Assembly (NCBI GenBank): GCA_963837005.1 | Contig: CAWIMC010000001.1 | Location: 124,001-188,000 of the forward strand | Length of the DNA stretch: 64,000 bases | Source: CALDTK01 sp963837005 | Lineage (GTDB): Bacteria > Bacteroidota > Bacteroidia > Chitinophagales > Saprospiraceae | Reading direction: 5' to 3' | In this document: one piece after another, positions 55,215 to 62,377 of the stretch | Layout of the letters: every line of letters starts with the position of its first letter | How positions within the stretch are numbered: position 1 is the stretch's first letter | Program-made: the position numbers and the translations under genes | The notes under the pieces: generated by a model | What the model was told of the DNA's origin: nothing | Seen by the model: only the letters and a program-made list of their open reading frames with translations | Databases searched by the model: none

Positions 55215-58200
55215 TCACCCCACCCGCGGCGGCAACAACCCATACAACACCGGCGTCACCACCCGACTCAATAGCGTACTCGAGATAAGCCCCCCGATCA
55301 ACACATACGCCAGCGGACTCACTAAAGGATTATTCTCCAACGCCAGCGGCAGCAAGCCCCCAATCGCCGTAGCCGCCGTCAACAGGATAGGCAAAAACCG
55401 CGTCTCCGCCCCATTCAACACCGCCTCCCTCAACGGCATCCCTTGTTCCCTCAGTTGATTGGTATAGTCCACCATGAGGATAGAGTTTTTAATCTCGATC
55501 CCCACCAGCGCAATCATCCCGATCGAAGCCACGAAGCCCAGCGTCAAACCCATTAAATAGAGCGCCACCAGCGCCCCCACGATACCCAATGGCACCACAC
55601 TCAATACAATAATGGTAGACTTGAAAGTCCTAAATTCTAATACCAACACCGCCAAGATTCCAAAGACCGCCAACAATACAATCGGCCCCAATCCCCCCGT
55701 CGAGTTCGCCTGCGCCTCCGCCTCGCCCGCCGCCGTGATGGTGTAGCCTTCCGGCAAAACTAGACTATCCAACTTTACCTGTATCTCGTCAAACAAAGCA
55801 AAGGTGTTAAAGCCTGTTTTGGCGAAAGCCGTCACCGCCGTAAAACGCTGCTTGTTGTAATGACGAATCAACGGCGCACTTTCCTGCATAGAGAGACTAG
55901 TCACCTGCGACATCGCAATTGGCTGGCCCTGTATATTCGGGACCGCCAACTCCTTAAAGACATCTAAAGCCTCCGACCCAGACCGCTGTCCCACACCGAG
56001 CACAATATCGTATTCGTCGCCATTGTCCGTACGTAACTGCCCCGCCGGCAAGCCCACCATCCCGAACCTCACCGCCCGCGCCACCTGCGCCGGGACCAGT
56101 CCATATCTACCGGCCTTCTCCCAGTCGAGTGTCACCCGCAAATCCGTACGCGGGATGCGTAAGTTGTTACGCACCTTTTCCGTGCCCACAGTCTGTGCCA
56201 CGGTAGTCTCAACGGCGTTCGCCAAAACTTCCAGTGAGTCGAGATTCGGTCCGGCGATGCGATACTCTATCGGTGCCTCCACCGGCGGACCTTGCGCAAA
56301 CCTCCGGATCGTGACCCGCGCCCCAGCTTGCCGCGACAACGAGTCCTGAAAGCGATCCGTAAGGGCATTCAAGTCTCGGAGACTGAGCCGCTCGCGCAGT
56401 TGCACCAGCGCCTGTGCGAAGTCTGGCTGGAAGGCGCCCTGCACCGTGTTGTAGTACACCCGCGGGTGCCCACTGCCGACGTTGAGGTTGAGTTGCTTTA
56501 CCTCCGGCTGCCGTAGTAGGAATCGCTCGACCTGCGCGCGCGGCCCTGTCCGTCTGATCTAAGGTAGACCCCGGCGTCGCCTCGATGTCTACCATAAACA
56601 TCGGCCGCTCAGAATCCGGAAAGAGCGAGAAGCCCAGGAGCGGAATCAAAAATAGACTCGCCCCAAAGATGGCCGCCGCCGTTACCAGCGCGATCACTGG
56701 ATAGTCCATCGCTTTGATGAGCACTTTTTGGTACGGCTTGTTGATATACTTATCGAAGGCGCGGAAGAAGACATTCCCACCCGCTTCGTGTTTTGGCGAA
56801 AGCAGACGACTGGCGAGGTAAGGCGCCAGCGTAATAGCTACGAATAGCGAAGCGGCCACCGTAACCAATACCGCCACGGGCAGACTCCTGATAAACTCTC
56901 CGGGTCCGCCCGGGAGATTGGCCAGCGGCAAGAAGGCAAGTAATAGAACGACCGTACAGCCCGACCACGGCCACACCGAGTTCGCGCGTCGCGGCAATGG
57001 CGGCGTCCATGCGGGACATCCCCTCCCGCAGGTGCCGTTCGATATTCTCGACGACCACAATCGAATCATCTACTACAAGTCCGAGTGCCACCACCAAACC
57101 GACGATAGACAACTGATTGAGCGTATACCCCATCAAATACATCGCCGCCAAGCCAATCCCCATCGAGAGCGGTATCGAGATCATTACCACCAGTGAGGCC
57201 CGCGGACCGAGCGGCAACAGCGTAATCATCACCAGCGCCAGCGCAATCAGGAAGTCGGTCCCGAGCGAGCACAGTCGATGACTTACCGAAGCTTCGTTGT
57301 CGAAGGCTACCGCCAGCTCTACATTCTCCGGGAGGCTTTCGCCAAAACCTTTGAGTCGTTCGCTGATCACCTCACGCACTGCGACGATGTTGGCCTCATT
57401 CACGACGGCCTGCTTCACCCACACCGCCCGCCTCCCGTTGTAGCGCGCCCGTGGCGCATCACTCACGCTGCGCAACCGAACGCTCGCCACATCTCCGAGC
57501 GTCAACAAACCTCCGTCCGGCGAACCCGCGACCACCGCACTCCGGATATCACCAAGGGTCCGAAACTCCGAGTTGGTCTTCACGCTGAAGCGTCGCTCAC
57601 CTAGGTCGATCGACCCGCCCGGTACGTTGAAGTTGCTGGCCTGCATCGCCTGTAATACTCGGTCAAGCCCGATGCCGTAACGCGTGAGTCGCTCCAGGTC
57701 CAGCGACACCTCGACCTCCTGCTCGGGCGCCGCGTCGAGGTCGACCCATTTTGTACCAGCGACGCTCTCGAGGCGGCGCTCCAAATCCTCGGCCAACGCC
57801 AGCATGAGGGAGTCCGACGCCTCGTCACTAACGAGTGCGACCTGAAGCACGACCACGTCGTCCGAAGCCGCCGCCTCGACATCTAAGCGCACGAGCCCAG
57901 CCGGCAACTCCGGGCGCACGGCATTCACCTCGCGCACCATGTCGTTGTTCTTGTTGTCGACATTCACCCCGTACTCGAACTCGAGGCGCAGCACCATCAC
58001 CCCGTCCAGTAGGGTAGTCTTGATGAAGTTGACGTCGTCCAGGTTGTAGAGCGCGTCCTCCAGCGGGTCGGCTACCAGTTGCTCCATATCAGCCGGCGAA
58101 GTGCCAGGATATACGGCCGTCACGATAAAGATCGGCGCCCCGAAAGGCGGATCCTCCCCGCGGGGCATACTCGTCAGGGCGAGGTAGCCCAGGGCCAGGC

Positions 58201-58264
58201 ACGCCACGAGCGTGATCAGTGCGAAAGAACCATTACGGACGAAGAAGGCGGCGATGCGGGACAT
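55215..58264 (-). CDS. RND family efflux permease, two apparent frameshifts
   Basis: Starts at ATG 58264 (MSRIAAFFVRNGSFALITL) and shows RND features: first membrane helix, porter domain, helices with IALALVMITLLPLGPRAS and VALGLVVDDSIVVVEN (the Asp pair needed for proton flow), and at the end GMIALVGIEIKNSILMVDYT. Frame changes near 56960 and 56545 split it into three segments that join without loss, so indel errors are likely. About 1,016 residues, normal. Last gene of a tetR-tolC-mfp-rnd operon; it should pump drugs or toxic compounds across the outer membrane using the adaptor and TolC-like protein encoded upstream. Five mini-hairpin motifs. Confidence 0.88.
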
Positions 58265-58311
58265 GGGCAATTTTTGAATTGTTGAAGGTGGAAGTGTTGA
58301 ATGCGCTGCAC

Positions 58312-59463
58312 TTACCTGCCCGTAGGTGATTCCACGATTACCGGGTCTCCATCCCGCAGCCACGTTACACCCGTGGTCACGAGTTGCTCCGTGCCATCTA
58401 GGCCACTGAGTACGGCCACGGTGCTTGCGTCGAAGTCACCTAGTGCGATGTGCATCAGGTCCGCGATGCCTTCGGGCGTTACCGCAAAAACTTCGGCTCG
58501 TTTGCCGCTCACCCGCGCCAGGGCAGTGAGGGGGATGCGCAGGTTGGTGGGGACGCCCACCTGGGTACTCGATGCTGCGGTGCCACTCACTGCGCCCGCC
58601 GCACCAGCCTCGATTTCGACACGGGCCAGGAGTCCAGCCGCCAGGTCCCTGGGTTGCTTGGCGAGCTTGAGTTCTACATCAAAAGTGCCGCCGCTCGGAT
58701 TGGCGAAACTCGCCCGCTCGCTCACCTTCGCCGCGAAACTTTGGTTTGGGTAGGCGTCAAAGCTTACCGTGGCGGCCTGGCCCACGCGCACGCTCGCCCA
58801 CTCAGCATCGGTCAGGGCTACGCGGACGCGCCAGTCGCTCGTGTTCGTACCCTGAATCACGACCACAGGCTGGCCCGGGCCGACGGTCTCCCCGGCGTTG
58901 GACAGTTTTGCGGAAACGCGCCCAGTAATCGGCGAAGTGATCGTCGTCGTGCCGGCGTTAAAAGTGATCTGCTCCAATTGGCGCTGCGCGATCCGGACGG
59001 CGGTAGCCGCGTCATCGCGCTGTGCCCGGGTGGCGACGCTATCGGCAAAGAGCGCCTCGACGCGACCCAAATCTCGACGGGCCTTCTCGAGTCCAGCCTC
59101 CGCCTGCGCCTTGCCCGCGTTGAGTTCGGTGGCATTGATGGTCGCGATCACCTGGCCGCGGCGCACCGCATCCCCCGATTCTACGCGGACGCTCGTCAGC
59201 AGACCGCCCGTCTTGAAGGAGGGCTTGGCCTGCGCATCACTGGTCACCGTGCCCGTCGCGGATATGTTGCCGCTCATGCTGGCTGCACCGTCTGTGCTGC
59301 GGCCGCCCAGTACAGGACTCGTCTTAACGTAAAAGGCTTCCGCCAAAACCTCCCGCGCGCTGGTGTCAATCGGGATGCCGTCGCGATCGACGCCAGTCTG
59401 CTCCGCATCGTTACAGGCTATCGCCGTCATCCCTAGGGCGATCAAGTAGTATTTACACAGCAT
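58312..59463 (-). CDS. RND efflux periplasmic adaptor (membrane fusion protein), lipoprotein
   Basis: Lipobox signal (LGMTAIACND), barrel-sandwich hybrid (LLTSVRVESGDAVRRGQVIATI), alpha-hairpin with heptad repeats (residues ~115-165), then ITSPITGRVSAKLSNAGETVGPGQ and the beta-barrel domain. It links the RND pump to the outer membrane channel. 383 residues. The ATG at 59463 is preferred over an upstream one at 59487. Two mini-hairpin motifs, one with a unique GCG/CGC stem (58905). Confidence 0.9.
   Translation of the reverse strand: MLCKYYLIALGMTAIACNDAEQTGVDRDGIPIDTSAREVLAEAFYVKTSPVLGGRSTDGAASMSGNISATGTVTSDAQAKPSFKTGGLLTSVRVESGDAVRRGQVIATINATELNAGKAQAEAGLEKARRDLGRVEALFADSVATRAQRDDAATAVRIAQRQLEQITFNAGTTTITSPITGRVSAKLSNAGETVGPGQPVVVIQGTNTSDWRVRVALTDAEWASVRVGQAATVSFDAYPNQSFAAKVSERASFANPSGGTFDVELKLAKQPRDLAAGLLARVEIEAGAAGAVSGTAASSTQVGVPTNLRIPLTALARVSGKRAEVFAVTPEGIADLMHIALGDFDASTVAVLSGLDGTEQLVTTGVTWLRDGDPVIVESPTGR
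58905..58919 (+). repeat. Mini-hairpin motif with GCG/CGC stem
   Basis: GTTTT GCG GAAA CGC. All three stem pairs differ from the GGC/GCC form and pairing is kept, including the loop-closing pair. Strong single example of compensation. Confidence 0.8.
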
Positions 59464-59518
59464 AGTAAGCGGGTTTAGTACAGCCACTAAAAATTGAAAA
59501 TTGAGAACTTAGAAACCA

Positions 59519-60823
59519 TCACTCTCCCACCGCCCGCAAGTAGTCCACGTACCGCAGCCAGGTATTGTATCGAGCCAGGTTGTGCTCTAAGCTTACGCGC
59601 GTCACCTGCGTCCGCGCATCGAGCAGTTCGAGGTAAGAGCTAGCGCCGTTCTTGTAGAGGATTTGTGCATCGTGAAGCGTTCGCTCAGCCGCATCAATAG
59701 CCGGTTCGTAAGCCGCAAGCGTCGCCTCGGCCGCATCGAGGTCGTTGAGCGCTACTTGCGCCTGTAGGGCAAACCCACGCTGCGCCCCTTCGAGTCGCGC
59801 TTGCGTGGCGTCCCGCTCCGCCCGAATTCGGGCCTGCCGATCCTTGATGCGCCCACCATCGTACAGTGGGATGTCGAGCGTGATGCCTGCCAAGACGTAA
59901 GGATTCACTCCAAAGTCAAAGGCCTGCGAACCGCCATCCACCTGCACCCCGAGCCGCGGTGCCCGGAATTTGTCTTCGATGGCCAGTTCCACTTCTTTCG
60001 CCTGCATGGCGGCGCGGAGCTGGCCGAGTTCCGGTCGCTCTCCCGCGCGTTCGACGAGCTCAGTTCGCACACGAGGGATCGACCGGAGCGAGTCGATTAA
60101 ATCGGCACGAGCCGCGGTCACTCCCGTCAGGTATTCCAGCACCGCCGCCGCATTTGCCACCTGCGCTCGTGCGCCGGCCATCTGCGCTAGCACCTGCGCC
60201 TGTTCTGCCAGGATGCGCTCACGCGCCAGCGGCAGTCCTGCTCCGTTGCGGATCAAGGACTGCGTTGTCCGTAGCGCCTCTGCCACTAAGGTGTCGGCCT
60301 CCGCCAAGATTTCCACCGCCTCCCCGGCCTGCAGCACGTTGAAGTAGGCCTGCCGCACCCGGTAGTCAAGCTCGTCTTCGCTCACCGCAATGCTAGCCTG
60401 CGCCGCTACCGCCCCTGTGGCGGCCAAATCCCGTTGCAGCCTCAGCGTCGGATCGAGGATCGGTTGCCGCACGCGGACGCGCGCGTCGTAGAAGTTGTTC
60501 GGCAGAAAATTCTCGTTGACGTTGTCGATCTGCGGGAAGGCCTGCGTCTGCGTAACCTGATTGAGCGTCGAGTAAACAGGGTTGAGCAAATCCCCCAACG
60601 GAAAGTCAATCGAGCGACCGCCACCGGCCAGTGTGTAGGTCCCACCCACGCCGACATTCGGACGAAAGACCTTGCTGGCCTCGGCAATCCGAGCCTCCGC
60701 AGCGGCGAGTTGGGCGCGGCGCTCGGCGAGTTCGGGCCAGTTGGCGCGGGCTTCCAGCAGCAGGACATCGAGCGCAGGGGTTTGGGCCAGCAGGCTTGCG
60801 CCAAAACCTATGGCCAACACCAT
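59519..60823 (-). CDS. TolC family outer membrane channel
   Basis: Signal segment (MVLAIGFGASLLAQT) at ATG 60823, then two repeated outer-membrane-efflux domains: ARANWPELAERRAQLAAAEARI, EDELDYRVRQAYFNVLQAGE and the later AGITLDIPLYDGGRIKDRQAR, YKNGASSYLELLDARTQV. It would form the trimeric exit duct of the RND pump. About 434 residues. An upstream ATG at 60913 is inside the tetR gene end and less likely. A TetR operator-like site lies just upstream. Confidence 0.9.
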   Translation of the reverse strand: MVLAIGFGASLLAQTPALDVLLLEARANWPELAERRAQLAAAEARIAEASKVFRPNVGVGGTYTLAGGGRSIDFPLGDLLNPVYSTLNQVTQTQAFPQIDNVNENFLPNNFYDARVRVRQPILDPTLRLQRDLAATGAVAAQASIAVSEDELDYRVRQAYFNVLQAGEAVEILAEADTLVAEALRTTQSLIRNGAGLPLARERILAEQAQVLAQMAGARAQVANAAAVLEYLTGVTAARADLIDSLRSIPRVRTELVERAGERPELGQLRAAMQAKEVELAIEDKFRAPRLGVQVDGGSQAFDFGVNPYVLAGITLDIPLYDGGRIKDRQARIRAERDATQARLEGAQRGFALQAQVALNDLDAAEATLAAYEPAIDAAERTLHDAQILYKNGASSYLELLDARTQVTRVSLEHNLARYNTWLRYVDYLRAVGE

Positions 60824-60842
60824 CACTAAACACCTTACATTT

Positions 60843-60861
60843 ATTGAACACCGTTTAGTCA
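60843..60861. promoter_or_regulatory. Probable TetR operator upstream of tolC-like gene
   Basis: ATTGAACACCGTTTAGTCA holds a TGAACA half-site and a GTTTA half-site, resembling the perfect palindrome TGAACAGTGTTCA in front of tetR. It lies between tetR and the channel gene. Confidence 0.5.
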
Positions 60862-60875
60862 CTGGGTAAATTTTT

Positions 60876-61496
60876 TTAGTCGTTCGGGGCGAGAAGGATG
60901 CGCATCTGCGCAAACATGTCGTCGATGGCGGTTTCGCGACTTTGGTCCGAGAGCATCCCGAGCCGCTCTGAGAGAATCAACATCGAGCAGCCGTGCACCA
61001 TTGACCACAGGATGACCGCCATGGAATCGGGGTTGATGTTTTGGCGAAAGCTGCCCCCTGCCACCCCTTCCTCGATCGTCGCCCGCAGCATGTGGAAGGC
61101 ACCGTGTGTGGTGCGCCACTCCTGACCCGCATCGCGTAAGGCCTGCATCGGACAGCCATCTACGAACATCAAGTGAAAGTCCGAAGGCTTATCTAGGGCA
61201 TGTTTGATATAGCTGCGCCCCATCGCAACCAGGCGTTCCTGTGGAGCTTCGACCTGCATCAAGGGCGCGAACATGTCTGCTTTGCGCTCAAACGCATCCT
61301 CGTGAAGCGCGAGCATCAGCGCATCCTTATCCTTGTAATAGAGGTAAATAGTGCCGGGCGAATACTCGATTTCCTTGGCCACCTTCCTAATCGAGAGTCG
61401 ATCATGGCCCTCGCGCTCGAACACCCGACGGGCCCCGTCGAGTATCAACTGCGTGAGGTCGGCGCGTTCGCGTTCGCGGCGGGTGGTGGTGGCCAT
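60876..61496 (-). CDS. TetR family transcriptional regulator of the efflux operon
   Basis: 206 residues with an N-terminal helix-turn-helix (LILDGARRVFEREGHDRLSIRKVAKEIEYS and YLYYKDKDALM regions, read in two parts). The C-terminal ligand domain is divergent as usual. It sits first in the same-strand set tetR-tolC-mfp-rnd and is likely a repressor relieved by pump substrates. A palindrome at 61514-61526 just upstream and a similar site at 60843-60861 are likely operators. Confidence 0.88.
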   Translation of the reverse strand: MATTTRRERERADLTQLILDGARRVFEREGHDRLSIRKVAKEIEYSPGTIYLYYKDKDALMLALHEDAFERKADMFAPLMQVEAPQERLVAMGRSYIKHALDKPSDFHLMFVDGCPMQALRDAGQEWRTTHGAFHMLRATIEEGVAGGSFRQNINPDSMAVILWSMVHGCSMLILSERLGMLSDQSRETAIDDMFAQMRILLAPND

Positions 61497-61513
61497 ATCA
61501 AGGGCAAAGCTAA

Positions 61514-61526
61514 TGAACAGTGTTCA
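61514..61526. promoter_or_regulatory. Probable TetR operator (perfect palindrome) upstream of tetR
   Basis: TGAACAGTGTTCA, a perfect 6-1-6 palindrome, 18 bp before the tetR start codon. The half-site TGAACA recurs before the channel gene. Autoregulation is the simplest reading. Confidence 0.6.
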
Positions 61527-61543
61527 GTAATGCAAGTGCCCCA

Positions 61544-61578
61544 GCGCCCCGTTCGGGTGGCTCCAGCCAGTGGGGCGC
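61544..61578 (+). repeat. Structured palindromic element (GTTCG-AGT family), direct copy
   Basis: GCGCCCC, GTTCGGGT, GGCT-CC-AGCC, AGT, GGGGCGC. Both stems differ from the copy at 30613 and still pair fully. Confidence 0.88.
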
Positions 61579-61602
61579 ACACGCCTGCCGGGATATGCGG
61601 TT

Positions 61603-61635
61603 GGTGGCACTGCCTGGAGGCACCCGAACGCCACC
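61603..61635 (-). repeat. Structured palindromic element (GTTCG-AGT family), inverted copy
   Basis: GGTGGC, ACT, GCC-TGGA-GGC, ACCCGAAC, GCCACC on plus: the same element reversed, with new sequences in both stems. It ends 2 bp before the stop of the oxidoreductase gene on minus. Confidence 0.88.
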
Positions 61636-61636
61636 T

Positions 61637-62260
61637 TCACGCCAGCCGCAACTTCTCTCGCGCCTCCTTCCCTGTCCAGCTGGCCCCGTACGGCAGCGTA
61701 CCCGGTTGAAAAGCAAAGCTCGTCGACAGTCCACCCGTGCGTACGGCTTCAAACCCCGCGTCCTCGATGACCTGCGTGACGGTCGGGATATCCTCCTCGT
61801 GCTCATCATCTACAGCGAAGAGAATGGCCAGTTTATCTCCTTTGCGTCCATCAAAATTGGCGACGAACTCCTTCGAGGCCATCATATTGAAGGCCTTCGC
61901 CACGCGGGTATGCGGAAGTTGACGGTGGAGGGCCTCCGTCTCTGTGACGTCGCCGTGGTCGATCTCGCCGTCGCGCTGTGGATAGTAATTCGAAGCGGAA
62001 ATCAGGAGCTTGCCGGCCAGCAACTCCTCGTCGAGCTGCATCGTTGCCTTGTGAGGCAATGCTTCAATGATGACGGAGCCATGGGCCATGGCGTTCTCGA
62101 GAGACTCGACGCGCCCGTCGCCTAGTTCGCTCAAATCATGGGCAAGTTGATTGTGCTCGCTTGCGTGCCTTGAGCCGACAATCACGTCGTGACCCGCGCG
62201 GACCAGAAGCTTGGCCAGTGCGCCGCCGATATGTCCAGTGCCGAGGATACCGATCTTCAT
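61637..62260 (-). CDS. NADPH-dependent F420 reductase-like oxidoreductase
   Basis: 207 residues. MKIGILGTGHIGGALAKLLVRAG is the Rossmann loop and VIVGSRHASE suggests NADP preference; RVAKAFNMMASKEF is typical of the F420H2:NADP+ oxidoreductase-like family in Bacteroidota, which probably does not use F420. Function is unknown. It stands alone after the palindromic elements. Confidence 0.75.
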   Translation of the reverse strand: MKIGILGTGHIGGALAKLLVRAGHDVIVGSRHASEHNQLAHDLSELGDGRVESLENAMAHGSVIIEALPHKATMQLDEELLAGKLLISASNYYPQRDGEIDHGDVTETEALHRQLPHTRVAKAFNMMASKEFVANFDGRKGDKLAILFAVDDEHEEDIPTVTQVIEDAGFEAVRTGGLSTSFAFQPGTLPYGASWTGKEAREKLRLA

Positions 62261-62377
62261 GGGAGGGAGGGTTTTGGTGTCTATTGACCCCTCAAACGCC
62301 GCCGAGGCCCACCTTGCTCACGCCCTACGCGATAGTGCATTCAACACTCCATCCTTCCATCGTCAACACTTCTGCCC

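Larger units (their letters stand above)
1510..61051. repeat. Highly iterated GTTTT-(3-bp stem)-GNAA mini-hairpin family, about 59 copies
   Basis: Consensus GTTTT NNC GNAA GNN, where the two NN pairs are complementary. Copies reading GTTTT on plus begin at 1510, 1850, 6151, 6518, 8110, 11005, 12829, 14429, 18804, 21882, 21918, 23801, 23956, 30046, 31018, 31111, 37168, 39449, 40567, 41418, 47335, 48511, 50123, 51098, 53904, 55816, 56790, 58905 and 61038. Copies reading it on minus have left ends at 2228, 5052, 5769, 8837, 9834, 11770, 13607, 13687, 16742, 17232, 20565, 21819, 24116, 25391, 29992, 30764, 37291, 39491, 39588, 40501, 43831, 46194, 51155, 51733, 53651, 55746, 56213, 57334, 59335 and 60793. 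By hand count 53 of 59 pair fully (27 GGC/GCC, 14 GCC/GGC, 8 in five other stems, 4 with a wobble). Loops are GAAA, GTAA, GCAA, GGAA or GTGA in 52. Most copies are inside genes, in several frames. Confidence 0.9.
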
